The notes under the pieces: generated by a model
Databases searched by the model: none
Told to the model about the DNA's origin: nothing
The model's input: the letters and a program-made list of their open reading frames with translations, nothing else
Shown here: in pieces, positions 47,193 to 57,504 of the stretch
Position numbering within the stretch: position 1 is the stretch's first letter
Layout: the number at the start of each line of letters is the position of its first letter
Program-made: the position numbers and the translations under genes
Source: Guyparkeria hydrothermalis
Lineage (GTDB): Bacteria > Pseudomonadota > Gammaproteobacteria > Halothiobacillales > Halothiobacillaceae
DNA length: 64,000 nucleotides
Assembly (NCBI RefSeq): GCF_023555375.1
Contig: NZ_JAJSEE010000002.1
Location: 428,424 to 492,423 of the forward strand
Direction: 5' to 3'

Positions 47193-50100
47193 GCACGGCA
47201 TCGGCCTTCCTGACATCGCTGGCCTGGCTGCGGCGGCTGGTGCTGATCGCCGGCTGGTCCGCCGTGCTGTTGGTCATCCTCGCGGCCGTTGCCGGCTGGT
47301 GGCTGACCGCGACCCCCGGCGGGGTGCAGTGGGCACTGACCCAGGCCGAGCGCCACCTGCCGGCGCTGTCGGTCGGCGCCTCCCGCGGCACCCTCTGGCG
47401 CGGGCTGGCGCTCGACGAGATCCAGTGGGCACCGGAGCAGGGCGCCAGCACCACGATCGGCGAGGCCCGTGTGCAGATCGATCCCGCGGCCTTGTGGCGC
47501 GGCGGGCTGCGGCTGCCGGAACTTGCCGTGCGCGACGTCCACCTTGAGCTGCCGCCATCCGATCCTGCGGCCCCTGCCGGCGAGCCGTTCGATCCGGCCG
47601 ACCTGTCCCTGCCCCCGCTGTCGTTGGTGCTCGAGCGGGTGCTCGTCGATCGGCTGGTGGTCGTGCAGGGCGAGCGGCGCTACGAGGTGCCGCGCGGACG
47701 ACTGGCGGCGTTGCTGGATGCCCGTGCCGAACGTCCGCGCCTGGAAGTGGACCTCGACGAACTGGACCTGCGCCTGCCCGACGGCATCCGGCTGGATGCG
47801 CGCGCCGCCGTGGCGCTGGAGCCGGCCGGCGACATGGCCCTGATCGGCCATGCCGATGTCTTGCTCGATCACCCGCAGGGCTGGCTGTCCGGCCAGATCG
47901 ACGCCAATGGCGATCTGCTGGGGGAACTCGATCTCCATCCCCGATTGGTCTGGATGGGGGCGGACGGCCTGCCGGCCGCGCTCTGTGGTCGCCTGCAACT
48001 GGATCAAGACCGGCTGACGATCGAGCAGCTGGTCGCCGACGGGCTGGGTGGGCGACTGGCGTTCTCCGGCTCGGCCGAGTGGTCGCCGACCGCACGGCTC
48101 GAGTTGACCGGTCGGGGCGAGTCGCTCAACCCGGCCTGGGCGGCACCGGGGACACCGGGGTCGCTTTCGTTTGATTTTGCCACCGCGCTCGAGATGGTCG
48201 ATGGCTGGTTGCCGGTCGAGGGATCGGTGTCGGTGGACGACCTGTCAGGCGATCTGGCAGGCGAGTCGATCGAGACCGTCGATATCGAGCTGCGCCTCGA
48301 CGACACGCAGGCCGAGGCACGGGTGTCGGGCCGGGCCGGGGGTGGTGAGCTGCGCCTGGATGGTCGTCTCGATGCCGACCGTCGTTTGCGCGCCGATTGG
48401 CAGATCGACGCCTTGCCGCTGGCCGGCGGGGCGGACGGGACGTACCCGGTTCACCTGGCCAGTGGCGGGCGACTGGAGGCCGAGTTGCCGGACTGGAACC
48501 AACCCCTGACCGGCGCCGAGTGGCTGTCGGCCGTTCGCGCACGGCTCGAGGACGGCCGGCTGGAGCTGGTCGAGCGTCGGGATGACCGCCCGCGGCGGGC
48601 CGTGACCCTTGAGCTTGGCGCCGAGCTCGACGCCGGTCGTCTCGCGCTCGAGTCGCTGACCCTCAACGCGCCGGGTGCAGTGCTGGATGCCTCCGGGGCA
48701 GTGGACCTCGACCCCGATTGGGCGCAATGGCAACTCGATGGCGTGCAGGGCAGGCTTGCCGTGCCCGATCTGGCGGTACTGCCCTGGGATCTCGTCGAGC
48801 AGCTGCCCGGGGTGGACCTGTCGCCCCTGCAGCCCGGAACGGCCCGCGGTGCGATCGACGTCGAGGTGGCTGCCTCGGGGCCGATACTCGCCCCGGCGGG
48901 CCGGCTCGATGCCCGCATCGACGGGTTGCGACTGGCGGGCTACGCCCTCGATCGGGCAAGAGCCTCGGCGGTGATCGACCCGGCCGACGGGCAGTCCGCA
49001 TTGGTCGAGCGGCGCATGCAGGTCTCGCTGGATACCGGCGCGCTTGCCCCGGCCGGCGGTGAGACGCTGTTCGATCGAGTGGCGTTCACGGCGGAGGGCA
49101 GTCCGTCCGCGCATCGGGCCACGCTGGCGATTGATGGTCCGGTCGAGTTGAGGCTGGGCGCGCGAGGCGGTTGGCAGCAGGCCGGCGATGGAGAGGCCGC
49201 AGACGCCATGGGCTGGCAGGGCCAGTTGACCCGGCTGGATCTGGGGTTGTCCGCCGGGCACCCCTGGCGACTGCGTGCGCCGGCCGACCTGTCGGTGAGC
49301 CCGGCGGCGCAGCGGCTCGAGTCGCTGTGCCTGCGGCCCGACGTGCCCGGCCTCGACGCCGAGCAGGCCGGCGCGTTGTGCCTGACCGGCGAGCGTGCCG
49401 GGCCGCAGCTCAGCGCCCGGCTCGAGGGTGATCTCGCGCTGGCGGCCCTGTTGCAACAGTGGCCCGCGGCGACGGACGCGGTCGACTGGCCGGGACGCGT
49501 CTCGGTCGACGCCGAAGGCCGCCTGGACGAGGCCGGGCGCTCGGTGAACGTGGCGTTGCGTCTGCCGGCCAGCGAGATCCGGTTTGCCGGTCGAGACGAT
49601 CTCGAGGCTGCAGATGCCACACCGGATGGCGATGGGAATGACGCGGTGATCGCCTATGACGACGCCGAGCTGTCGGTCCGTCTCGCCGACGAGCGGGTGG
49701 ACGCCTCCCTGCAGGCAGGCATCGAGGACTGGCTCGTGCTCGAGGGGCAGGGCGAGGCCCGCCTGGATGACGGCACGCTGGACGGCGAGATGGCGATCGA
49801 CGAGGCGGACCTGGCGCGCCTGTTCGACCTGGCCGACCGACTGTTCGGGCCGCTCGACGTGCCGGTCAGTGACCTGGCGGGCACGCTGAGCGGGCGCTTG
49901 GTCGCCGCCGGGCGGTTGGATGCCCCGCGGTTGTCCGGTCGATTGCGGGCCGAGAAGCTGGCCTTTGCCTCGATCCCGACCGGCACGGAATACCGTGACG
50001 GACGTCTCGAGCTCACCGTCGACCCGGACGGTGCACTGTCGCTTGACGGGGAATTGCTGGGCGAGGCCGAGACTCCGCCCCGGCCGGTGTTCTCGGCGCG

Positions 50101-51151
50101 ACGGGTCGACGAGACCGAGTCGCCCCGAAGCCGCGGACGGATCACGCTGGATGGCGGCGGTCGGCTGTCGGCGCTGGATGATTGGCAGCTGGCGGCCACG
50201 TTGGCCGGCGAGGCCATCCCGGTGCTGCGTCTGCCGACCCTGGCCGTAGACGCGCGCCCGGATATCTCCCTGGACCTGGCCCCCGATGGCGGTCGTATCG
50301 GCGGGGCGATCCATGTGCCGCTGGCGATCGCCAACCTGGGGGAGTTGCCCGAGAACGCCCGCGGCAATTCCGAGGACCTGGTGATCGTGGGCGAGGAGAC
50401 CGAGGCGCAAGGCGCGGCGTATCCGCTCACCGGCGATATCGAGGTAATCCTCGGTGACGAGGTCAGCCTGCGCGGCCAGGGCTTCGCCACGCGCCTGACC
50501 GGCGGGCTGGACATGCGCCTGCGACCGGGCGAATCACCGGGGGCGTTCGGCGAGATCCGCCTCGAGGACGGGCGCTACGAGGCCTATGGGCAAACGCTTT
50601 CGGTCGAGCGCGGCCGATTGATATTCACGGGACCGTTGACCGCGCCCGGCCTGGACGTGGTGGCCACCCGCGAGATCGACGACGAGGATGGCACCGTGGT
50701 GGGCCTGTCGATCGCCGGCGAGCTGGAATCCCCCGAGACCGAGGTGTTCTCGCGCCCGCCGACCTCGCCCAGCGATGCCCTCTCGCTGCTGCTGACCGGA
50801 CGACGCCTGTCGGCGGGCAGCGATGCCGATGCCTCGCTGTTGCTCAATGCCATCGCCGGGCTCGGCATTCGCCAGGGCGATGACCTGGCCCAGCAGATCA
50901 ACAGCGTGTTCGGTTTCGACGAGATCGGGCTGACCTCCGACGACGGGGTTGGTGGCACGCGCTTGAGCGTGGGCAAGCGCATCGGGGAGAATCTGCTGGT
51001 CCGCTATGCCGTGGGCGTTTTCGACGGGGTCGGTGAGGTGATCACGCGCTATCGCATCAACAAGTTCCTGCACCTGGAGCTCTCCAGCGGTGCCGAGTCG
51101 CAGTCGGGCGACCTGATCTATCAGATCGATCGCGGGCGGCCCGAGCGCTGA
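47189..51151 (+). CDS. tamB: Translocation and assembly module protein TamB
   Basis: 1320 residues: an N-terminal membrane anchor (LVLIAGWSAVLLVILAAVAG), a long beta-rich periplasmic region of the AsmA/bridge-like lipid-transfer type and a C-terminal DUF490/TamB domain (about 960-1320; FSRPPTSPSDALSLLLTG, GVFDGVGEVITRYRINKFLHL). The start is TTG at 47189 overlapping the tamA stop (TTGA); no better start keeps the anchor. Overlaps the next gene by 1 nt. Confidence 0.93.
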   Translation: MSTASAFLTSLAWLRRLVLIAGWSAVLLVILAAVAGWWLTATPGGVQWALTQAERHLPALSVGASRGTLWRGLALDEIQWAPEQGASTTIGEARVQIDPAALWRGGLRLPELAVRDVHLELPPSDPAAPAGEPFDPADLSLPPLSLVLERVLVDRLVVVQGERRYEVPRGRLAALLDARAERPRLEVDLDELDLRLPDGIRLDARAAVALEPAGDMALIGHADVLLDHPQGWLSGQIDANGDLLGELDLHPRLVWMGADGLPAALCGRLQLDQDRLTIEQLVADGLGGRLAFSGSAEWSPTARLELTGRGESLNPAWAAPGTPGSLSFDFATALEMVDGWLPVEGSVSVDDLSGDLAGESIETVDIELRLDDTQAEARVSGRAGGGELRLDGRLDADRRLRADWQIDALPLAGGADGTYPVHLASGGRLEAELPDWNQPLTGAEWLSAVRARLEDGRLELVERRDDRPRRAVTLELGAELDAGRLALESLTLNAPGAVLDASGAVDLDPDWAQWQLDGVQGRLAVPDLAVLPWDLVEQLPGVDLSPLQPGTARGAIDVEVAASGPILAPAGRLDARIDGLRLAGYALDRARASAVIDPADGQSALVERRMQVSLDTGALAPAGGETLFDRVAFTAEGSPSAHRATLAIDGPVELRLGARGGWQQAGDGEAADAMGWQGQLTRLDLGLSAGHPWRLRAPADLSVSPAAQRLESLCLRPDVPGLDAEQAGALCLTGERAGPQLSARLEGDLALAALLQQWPAATDAVDWPGRVSVDAEGRLDEAGRSVNVALRLPASEIRFAGRDDLEAADATPDGDGNDAVIAYDDAELSVRLADERVDASLQAGIEDWLVLEGQGEARLDDGTLDGEMAIDEADLARLFDLADRLFGPLDVPVSDLAGTLSGRLVAAGRLDAPRLSGRLRAEKLAFASIPTGTEYRDGRLELTVDPDGALSLDGELLGEAETPPRPVFSARRVDETESPRSRGRITLDGGGRLSALDDWQLAATLAGEAIPVLRLPTLAVDARPDISLDLAPDGGRIGGAIHVPLAIANLGELPENARGNSEDLVIVGEETEAQGAAYPLTGDIEVILGDEVSLRGQGFATRLTGGLDMRLRPGESPGAFGEIRLEDGRYEAYGQTLSVERGRLIFTGPLTAPGLDVVATREIDDEDGTVVGLSIAGELESPETEVFSRPPTSPSDALSLLLTGRRLSAGSDADASLLLNAIAGLGIRQGDDLAQQINSVFGFDEIGLTSDDGVGGTRLSVGKRIGENLLVRYAVGVFDGVGEVITRYRINKFLHLELSSGAESQSGDLIYQIDRGRPER

Positions 51152-51840
51152 TGGGTATCGGTCTGCTCATTGGCCTGGGCCTGATGGCCGCGCTCTCCTA
51201 CCTGCCCGGCTGGTGGGTGGGGCAGGTGATGCGGCGTCACAGCGAGCCGGCGGATCGCTTCGACTTCAGCGGCGCCGATCTGGCCCGCTACCTGCTCGAC
51301 CGGCACCACCTCGAGTACGTTTTGGTCGAGCAGACCAAATCGGGGGATCACTACGACCCTGCCGACCGGGCCGTGCGCCTGTCGCCGACCCACTTCTCGG
51401 GCCGGTCGCTCACGGCGATCACCGTGGCCGCCCACGAGGTCGGGCACGCCTTGCAGGACGCCGAGAAGTACCCGCCGTTCCTGCGTCGCCAGGAGGTGGT
51501 CGAGCGCACCCAGTGGGCGCAGCGCATCGCCGGCTGGATCCTGGTCGCCATCCCCGTGGTCTCGGTGATCCAGAAGGGGCCACTCGCCGGTCTGATCATG
51601 TTCGCCGCCGGCGTGATGACCATGGCCGTGCCGGTTTTCGCCCATCTGGCGACCCTGCCCACCGAACTGGATGCCAGCTTCAACCGCGCCCTGCCGATGC
51701 TCAAGGAGGCGGGGCTGTTGAAACGGGCCGACCGCCGCCCGGCGCGCCGTATCCTGCGCGCGGCGGCCTTCACCTACGTCGCCCAGGCGCTGTCCTCCCT
51801 GATCAATGTCTTCAAGTGGCTGCGCGGCATGCGGCGCTGA
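51151..51840 (+). CDS. YugP-family zinc metallopeptidase
   Basis: 229 residues. Zinc motif HEVGH at 95-99, preceded by a hydrophobic N-terminus and followed by two membrane segments (WILVAIPVVSVI, LIMFAAGVMTMAVPVFA) and ELDASFNRALPML, the family signature. An inner-membrane peptidase of unknown substrate. Starts on the last base of the tamB stop, so it belongs to the parE-tamAB transcript. Confidence 0.9.
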   Translation: MGIGLLIGLGLMAALSYLPGWWVGQVMRRHSEPADRFDFSGADLARYLLDRHHLEYVLVEQTKSGDHYDPADRAVRLSPTHFSGRSLTAITVAAHEVGHALQDAEKYPPFLRRQEVVERTQWAQRIAGWILVAIPVVSVIQKGPLAGLIMFAAGVMTMAVPVFAHLATLPTELDASFNRALPMLKEAGLLKRADRRPARRILRAAAFTYVAQALSSLINVFKWLRGMRR

Positions 51841-51926
51841 CTCGCGCGGGATGGGAGCTCGGGTACAATGCCGCCCATCACGCCGGTATCCGGCACGAAA
51901 TCCAGAAGAAAACCAGGAAACGCGTC

Positions 51927-52697
51927 ATGCAGAGCCAATACCTCGAAACCGCGCTGGCTGCCGCCCGCGCCGCCGAAACCGTCGTCCGTCGCTACTGGCA
52001 GCAGAACGTCGAGATCGAGATCAAGGAAGATGCCACGCCGGTGACGGTGGCGGACGTGGAGACCGAGAAGGCGATCAAGGCGGTGATCCTGGATGCCTTC
52101 CCGGACCACGGCTTCTACGGCGAGGAGACCGGCAAGACGCGCCCCGAGGCGGAGTTCACCTGGCTGGTCGACCCGATCGACGGCACCAAGAGCTTCGTGC
52201 GCGAGTACCCGTTCTTCTCCACGCAGATCGCACTGATGCAGGGCGACGAGATCATCCTGGGTGTCTCCAGCGCGCCGGTGTTCGGCGAGTACGCCTACGC
52301 CGAGAAGGGCGGCGGGGCGTTCTTCAAGGATCGCGCCGCGCGCGTCAGCCAGATCGACACGCTTGCCGACGCGACGCTGTCGGTGGGCAACCTGTCGACG
52401 CTGGCCAAGCAGCCGGTCGGCTGGGCGGGTCTGGCGACGCTGGTCGCCGAGGTCAACCGCACCCGCGGTTACGGCGACTTCTACCACTACCACCTGCTGG
52501 CCCGCGGAGCGATCGACCTGATCGTCGAATCCGACGTCAACGTGCTCGACATCGCGGCGCTGTCGGTGATCGTCCAGGAGGCCGGTGGCGTGTTCACCGA
52601 TCTCGAGGGCAATGGCGTGGGGCTGGATACCACTACCGTCTGCGCGGCGGCGACCCCGGAGTTGCACCAGATCGCCCGAAAGCGGCTGGGGTACTGA
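51927..52697 (+). CDS. hisN: Histidinol-phosphatase, inositol-monophosphatase family (HisN-like)
   Basis: 256 residues. Mg-binding motifs GEETG, DPIDGTKSF and NVLDIAALSVIVQEAGG. KSF after DGT is typical of HisN-type histidinol-phosphatases rather than true inositol phosphatases (which have TNF), so I favour histidine synthesis; hisZ is also in the window. TACAAT at 51864-51869 is a possible -10. ATG 51927 gives the family length. Confidence 0.82.
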   Translation: MQSQYLETALAAARAAETVVRRYWQQNVEIEIKEDATPVTVADVETEKAIKAVILDAFPDHGFYGEETGKTRPEAEFTWLVDPIDGTKSFVREYPFFSTQIALMQGDEIILGVSSAPVFGEYAYAEKGGGAFFKDRAARVSQIDTLADATLSVGNLSTLAKQPVGWAGLATLVAEVNRTRGYGDFYHYHLLARGAIDLIVESDVNVLDIAALSVIVQEAGGVFTDLEGNGVGLDTTTVCAAATPELHQIARKRLGY

Positions 52698-52823
52698 ACC
52701 TCACGTCCTGGTCCCCGGAGTGGGAGTTGGATCGTGGCCCGTCAGGCCGGTGGTTTGTCGGGCCAACGGATTGGTCCGGGTTGAGGCAAGGACGCCTCGG
52801 TAACCGGCTGGCGTCTGCTGTGA

Positions 52824-53690
52824 TCAGGCCGGCAGGTCGATCCAGCCGGTGAGGATGGCCGCGGCCAGCAGCCAGACGTAGAAGGAGAAGACCTTGAGCT
52901 GCGCGCGGTAGAGGAAGTAGATCACCAGTTTGAGGAAGACGATGCCCACGAGGGCCGCGACGACGAAGCCCACGGCCAGTGCGGCCAGGCTGACGCCGTT
53001 GAGTCCGAATTCGCCCCAGACCTCCAGGCTCTGCACCAGGGTAGCGGCCAGGATGGTGGGGATGGCGAGAAAGAAGCTGTATTCGGCGGCCCAGCGGCGC
53101 TTGAGGCCGGTGAACAGCGAGAACACGATGGTCATCGCGCTGCGCGACAGCCCCGGGACCAGGGCAAAGCCCTGGGCCACGCCGATCACCGTCGCCACCT
53201 TGGCGTTGATGCCCTTGAGCCCGCGCCGCCGTGGCCCGAGTTTGTCCGTCCACCACAAGAGGATGCCGGTCAGGATCAGCGTGAAGGCGATCATGATCGG
53301 GGTGGCGAAGACGTGCTCGAAGGTCGCCTTGAGGGCCAAGCCGATCGCCGCGGTCGCCAGTACCGACAGCATCCCGAGCAGGAACAGCCGCACGTACAGC
53401 GGCATGCCCTCGTGACGCCCCTCGGCCGATGCCCAGTGCAGGGCACCGTTCGCCGTGTTCTGCGTGAAGCGCCACAGGCTCGGCCAGAAGACCACCACGA
53501 TCGAGACCAGGGTGCCGACGTGCACCACCAGGTCGAACAGGATCATCTCCGGGCTATCCGGCGGCGGCAGGTCGTGGCCCTTCTCGATCAGCCAGTGCTG
53601 GGTGAGCACCAGGTGGGCGGTCGAGCTGACCGGCAGGAACATGAAGACGCCCTGAATGACGCCCAGCAGGGCGGCGATAAGCAGAGTCAC
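52824..53690 (-). CDS. uppP: UppP/BacA-like undecaprenyl-diphosphatase with an altered catalytic motif
   Basis: 288 residues, about eight membrane segments. The N-terminal motif reads VIQGVFMFLPVSSTAH (11-26): Q13 is present but the second acidic residue of (E/Q)XXXE is M17 instead of glutamate. The second motif PGLSRSAMT (179-187) with R183 and the histidine H26 are intact. UppP recycles the lipid carrier for cell-wall synthesis. The change may mark a divergent subfamily or altered activity. GTG start. Confidence 0.85.
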   Translation of the reverse strand: MTLLIAALLGVIQGVFMFLPVSSTAHLVLTQHWLIEKGHDLPPPDSPEMILFDLVVHVGTLVSIVVVFWPSLWRFTQNTANGALHWASAEGRHEGMPLYVRLFLLGMLSVLATAAIGLALKATFEHVFATPIMIAFTLILTGILLWWTDKLGPRRRGLKGINAKVATVIGVAQGFALVPGLSRSAMTIVFSLFTGLKRRWAAEYSFFLAIPTILAATLVQSLEVWGEFGLNGVSLAALAVGFVVAALVGIVFLKLVIYFLYRAQLKVFSFYVWLLAAAILTGWIDLPA

Positions 53691-53722
53691 GTCGGCATCC
53701 TTGGTGGGTTGGGGGAGCGCTG

Positions 53723-53751
53723 GTTTTACTGCAAGGGGGCGGGGTCGTCAA
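53723..53751 (-). promoter_or_regulatory. Sigma-70 promoter of uppP
   Basis: On the minus strand TTGACG (53751-53746), 17-nt spacer, TAAAAC (53728-53723). About 33 nt before the GTG start of uppP. Confidence 0.65.
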
Positions 53752-53794
53752 ACGGACGTTGCCAGCGGCTGGGTGGGGTGCGGGTGAGCCGGGC

Positions 53795-54388
53795 TCAGCG
53801 CCGCAACGGGTCGAGGCCGGCCTCGCGCAGCAGGCGCGCGGCGGCGATCAGCGGCATGCCAAGGATCGTGCTCGGATCGTGGCTGTCCATGCGCTCGACC
53901 AGGCAGACGCCCAGGCCCTCGGATCGCATGCTGCCAGCACAGTCGACGGGCTGTTCGATCTCGACGTAGCGGGCGATTTCCGCCTCGGAAAGCTCGCGCA
54001 TGCGGGCCTCGACGGTCTCGTGCCAGTCGAGGTGCCGCCCGTCGGGGCAGGCCAGGCTGACCGCGACGTGGAAGGCGATGGTCTGGCCGGCGATCTCGGC
54101 GAGCTGACGGCGAGCGGTTTCGGCATCGCCGGGCTTGCCCAGGATGCCGCCGCGCCAGGCCAGCAGCTGGTCGGAGCCCAGCACCACCGCATCCGGGTGG
54201 CGCCCGGCGACCCGGTCGGCCTTGGCGCGGGCCAGTCGGCGACAGGCGTCTGCCGCCGGTTCGTCCGCCGCGATGGTCTCGTCGATGTCGGCGGGATCGA
54301 CCGAGTAGGGCAGCTGCAGTCGGTCGAGCAGCTGACGGCGGGTGGCCGACCCGGAGGCGAGGACGAGGCTGGGTTTGTGCTGCGGCAT
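53795..54388 (-). CDS. Maf-family nucleotide pyrophosphatase (YceF type)
   Basis: 197 residues. LVLASGSATRRQLLDRLQLPY, VDETIAADE, VLGSDQLLAW and the ending DPSTILGMPLIAAARLLREAG match YceF, a 7-methyl-GTP pyrophosphatase, better than the dTTP/UTP Maf. ATG 54388 aligns with the family start; an ATG 18 nt upstream is possible. Divergent from yceD-rpmF as in E. coli. Confidence 0.9.
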   Translation of the reverse strand: MPQHKPSLVLASGSATRRQLLDRLQLPYSVDPADIDETIAADEPAADACRRLARAKADRVAGRHPDAVVLGSDQLLAWRGGILGKPGDAETARRQLAEIAGQTIAFHVAVSLACPDGRHLDWHETVEARMRELSEAEIARYVEIEQPVDCAGSMRSEGLGVCLVERMDSHDPSTILGMPLIAAARLLREAGLDPLRR

Positions 54389-54498
54389 AGTGTTTGGCGA
54401 AAGCATAAGAAGCCGGTAAACTTAGCGGATTAAGATTCCCGCTTGCAAGGCCGTTGGCGCCGTGGTGCGTCCCGGTCTGCCAGCGCAGGACGTTGCCG

Positions 54499-55065
54499 AT
54501 GTCGACTGACGACAGCCAGACCGATGCCAAGCAGCTGAGCGTGCCGCTCGACGTGCGCGCCGCCTGCCGGTCGGGCGACGAGCGGGTTGGCGAGGTGCCG
54601 ATCGCGGCGCTGCCGCGCTGCCGCGACCTGGCCCCCGAGGCCGGTCGGCTCGCCTACCGGCTGCGTTTCTTCGAGGGGCAGGGGGTGCACCCGCTGGCCG
54701 CCGAGCTGTCGATCAAGGCCTCGCTTGCGCTCGAGTGCGCCCGCTGTCGCGAGACGGTGGTGCAGCCGGTCGCCTCGACCTCCCGGTTGAGCTTCGTGTT
54801 CAGCGAGGAGCAGGCCGAGCACGTGGAAACGGATGCCGAGCCGGTGATCCTGGGGCGCGAGGGGCGCGTCAAGGTGCTCGACCTGATCGAGGACGAGCTG
54901 CTGATGGCCGTGCCCCTGATGCCGGTGCACGACGCGCCCTGCGGGCCGATCTCGTCCGATCGGCCCTACGAGTCGGGGCAGCTGGCCGAGCCGGCCGAGG
55001 ACGAGGGCGACAATCCGTTCGCCGCGCTGGCCGCCCTGAAGAAGGGTCCCGGCGGGAAAGACTGA
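54499..55065 (+). CDS. yceD: YceD/DUF177 ribosome-associated protein
   Basis: 188 residues. LRFFEGQGVHPLAAELSIKA, LECARCRETV (zinc-like CxxC), DLIEDELLMAVPLMPVH and FAALAALKK near the end are DUF177 hallmarks. The family works with 23S rRNA or its transcript in plants and bacteria. GCGCAGGA precedes the ATG. First gene of yceD-rpmF-plsX-fabH. Confidence 0.9.
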   Translation: MSTDDSQTDAKQLSVPLDVRAACRSGDERVGEVPIAALPRCRDLAPEAGRLAYRLRFFEGQGVHPLAAELSIKASLALECARCRETVVQPVASTSRLSFVFSEEQAEHVETDAEPVILGREGRVKVLDLIEDELLMAVPLMPVHDAPCGPISSDRPYESGQLAEPAEDEGDNPFAALAALKKGPGGKD

Positions 55066-55162
55066 ATTCGTGTCACGGTGGACTCGCCGTGACGGAAAGG
55101 GAAAACGTGAAAGCTAGCAGGCGCGCCCCGGCGCGTCTTGATCATTTTGGAGGTAGAAAACC

Positions 55163-55348
55163 ATGGCCGTACAGCAGAACAAGGTCAGCCGCGCCAAGCG
55201 CGACTCCCGCCGCGCCCACGACAGCCTGAAGAACACCCAGCTGTCCATCGATCCGACCAGCGGCGAGACCCATCGCCGTCACCACGTCACTCCGGACGGT
55301 TTCTACCGTGGCCGTCGCGTGGTCACCAAGTCCGGCGACAACGCCTGA
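55163..55348 (+). CDS. rpmF: 50S ribosomal protein L32
   Basis: 61 residues: [20 protein letters not shown] and [19 protein letters not shown]. It lacks the zinc-binding cysteine pairs found in some L32 proteins. TTGGAGGT precedes the ATG. Confidence 0.97.
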   Translation: MAVQQNKVSRAKRDSRRAHDSLKNTQLSIDPTSGETHRRHHVTPDGFYRGRRVVTKSGDNA

Positions 55349-55472
55349 TTTCCTTCGCCGACTGCCCGCGTGCCGCCCGCCAGTCGGGCGGCAGCGCCTG
55401 CCCGCGCCGGCTTCGTGCCGGTGACTCGGGTAGCGTCGTCATGCGCGGTCCTTTCGTGGGCAAGGGGTGTCG

Positions 55473-56495
55473 ATGACCAGCCAGATCGCAATTGATGTCA
55501 TGGGCGGCGATCACGGACCGGAGGTCACGGTTCGTGCCGCCGCCCGTTTCCTGTCGCGCCATCCGTCGGCGGCGTTGCTGCTGGTCGGCGACCAGGCCAC
55601 CATCGAGCAGCACCTCGCCGAGCAGGGCGGCGTCGACCGCGACCGGGTCGAGATCGTTCACGCCGACCAGGTGGTCGCGATGGACGAATCGCCGGCGATC
55701 GCGCTGCGGACCAAGAAGTCCTCCTCGATGCGGCTGGCGATCGACCTGGTCAAGGACGGCCGCGCCCAGGCCGCGGTCAGCGCCGGCAACACCGGCGCGT
55801 TGATGGCGACCGCCAAGTTCGTCCTCAAGACCCTGCCGGGCATCGAACGCCCGGCGATCTGCACCGCGCTGCCCAACGAATCCGGCCACACCCACGTGCT
55901 CGACCTGGGCGCCAACGTCGACTGCGATGCCGAACACCTGTTCCAGTTCGCGGTGATGGGCTCGGTGCTGGTCGAGGCCTTTGACGACAACCCCTCGCCG
56001 CGGGTCGGCCTGCTCAACGTCGGCGCCGAGGCGATCAAGGGCAACGATACCGTCAAGAGCGCTGCCGAGCGGCTCGAGGCGGGGCCGGTCAACTACATCG
56101 GCTTCGTCGAGGGCGACGACATCTACAAGGGTGGCGTCGACGTGGTGGTCTGTGACGGGTTCGTCGGCAACGTCGCGCTCAAGAGCAGCGAGGGCGTGGC
56201 CAAGATGATCAGCCACTTCCTGCGCCAGGAGTTCAAGCGTGGCGTGTTCTCGCGGCTGGCCGCCCTGATGGCGATGCCGGTACTGGCCCGGCTGAAGAAG
56301 CGGGTCGACCCGGGCCGCTACAATGGCGCGAGCCTGCTCGGCCTGCAGGGCATCGTGATCAAGAGCCACGGCGGGGCCAACGTGGATGCCTTCGGCAATG
56401 CGCTGGACGTCGCGCTGAGGGAGATCGAGAAGGACGTGCCGCGACGCATCGACCAGCGCCTGGAGACACTGCTGCAGGAGCGTTCCCAGGCATGA
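55473..56495 (+). CDS. plsX: Phosphate acyltransferase PlsX
   Basis: Makes acyl-phosphate from acyl-ACP for phospholipid synthesis. At 340 residues it has [39 protein letters not shown] and [19 protein letters not shown] 55473 has AAGGGG upstream; GTG 55467 is an alternative. 4-nt overlap with fabH. Confidence 0.95.
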   Translation: MTSQIAIDVMGGDHGPEVTVRAAARFLSRHPSAALLLVGDQATIEQHLAEQGGVDRDRVEIVHADQVVAMDESPAIALRTKKSSSMRLAIDLVKDGRAQAAVSAGNTGALMATAKFVLKTLPGIERPAICTALPNESGHTHVLDLGANVDCDAEHLFQFAVMGSVLVEAFDDNPSPRVGLLNVGAEAIKGNDTVKSAAERLEAGPVNYIGFVEGDDIYKGGVDVVVCDGFVGNVALKSSEGVAKMISHFLRQEFKRGVFSRLAALMAMPVLARLKKRVDPGRYNGASLLGLQGIVIKSHGGANVDAFGNALDVALREIEKDVPRRIDQRLETLLQERSQA

Positions 56496-57466
56496 CGTAT
56501 TCGCGCATCACCGGTACCGGTAGCTACCTCCCGGAACGGGTCATGACCAACCACGATCTCGAGCAGATCGTGGATACCTCCGACAGCTGGATCCGCGAAC
56601 GCACCGGCATCGAGCAGCGCCACATCGCCGCCGACGGCCAGCTGACCTCCGACCTGGCCGAGCCGGCCGCCCGCCGGGCGCTGGAGGCCGCCGGCCGGGT
56701 GCCGGAAGAGGTCGACCTGATCATCGTGGCGACCACCACGCCCGATCGCACCTTCCCCTCGACCGCCTGCCTGCTGCAGCAGAAGCTCGGCATCCACGGC
56801 CCGCCGGCCTTCGACGTGCAGGCGGTCTGCACCGGCTTCGTCTACGCCCTGTCGGTGGCGGACAAGTTCATCAAGACCGGCGCGGCCCGCTGCGCGCTGG
56901 TCGTGGGTGCCGAGACGCTCTCGCGCATCGTCAACTGGTCGGACCGCAACACCTGTGTGCTGTTCGCCGACGGCGCCGGCGCGGTGGTCCTGGAGGCCTC
57001 GGACGAGCCCGGCATCATCCGCACCGACATCCACGCCGACGGCAGTTACGAGTCGCTGCTGACCACCGCCAAGCCCGACCCCGAGACCACCGATCCCGAG
57101 CGGCTGGCCGACGGCACCGCCTTCATCGAGATGCGTGGCAACGAGGTCTTCCGCATGGCGGTCAACACCCTCGGGCGCATCGTCGACCAGACCGTCGAGG
57201 CCGCCGGCATGAGCCCGGACGAGATCGACTGGCTGGTGCCGCACCAGGCCAACATCCGCATCATCCAGGCGACGGCCCGCAAGCTGGGCATGTCGATGGA
57301 CCGGGTGGTGGTGACCGTCGACCGGCACGGCAACACCTCGGCGGCCTCCGTGCCGCTGGCGCTGGACGCCGCGGTGCGCGACGGACGCATCAAGCGCGGC
57401 GACGTCATCCTCACCGAGGCCTTCGGTGGCGGGTTTACCTGGGGGTCGGCGCTGCTGCGTTACTGA
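56492..57466 (+). CDS. fabH: 3-oxoacyl-ACP synthase III
   Basis: Starts fatty-acid synthesis from acetyl-CoA and malonyl-ACP. At 324 residues it has C113 in [10 protein letters not shown], the histidine in VPHQANIRI and the asparagine in [10 protein letters not shown]. The usual following genes fabD-fabG-acpP are not here; a CYTH protein follows. Confidence 0.96.
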   Translation: MTYSRITGTGSYLPERVMTNHDLEQIVDTSDSWIRERTGIEQRHIAADGQLTSDLAEPAARRALEAAGRVPEEVDLIIVATTTPDRTFPSTACLLQQKLGIHGPPAFDVQAVCTGFVYALSVADKFIKTGAARCALVVGAETLSRIVNWSDRNTCVLFADGAGAVVLEASDEPGIIRTDIHADGSYESLLTTAKPDPETTDPERLADGTAFIEMRGNEVFRMAVNTLGRIVDQTVEAAGMSPDEIDWLVPHQANIRIIQATARKLGMSMDRVVVTVDRHGNTSAASVPLALDAAVRDGRIKRGDVILTEAFGGGFTWGSALLRY

Positions 57467-57504
57467 GCGCCCACCACGTCACAAGTCACGTCCCGGAGAC
57501 GCGC

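Noticed and set aside
48245..50410. A 721-codon open frame antisense to tamB
   Set aside because: Arg/Gln/Gly-rich shadow frame; tamB is intact and continuous on the + strand.
52698..52823. Possible terminator between convergent hisN and uppP
   Set aside because: Only a 6-bp GGCCCG/CGGGCC pairing with a long loop and no T run.
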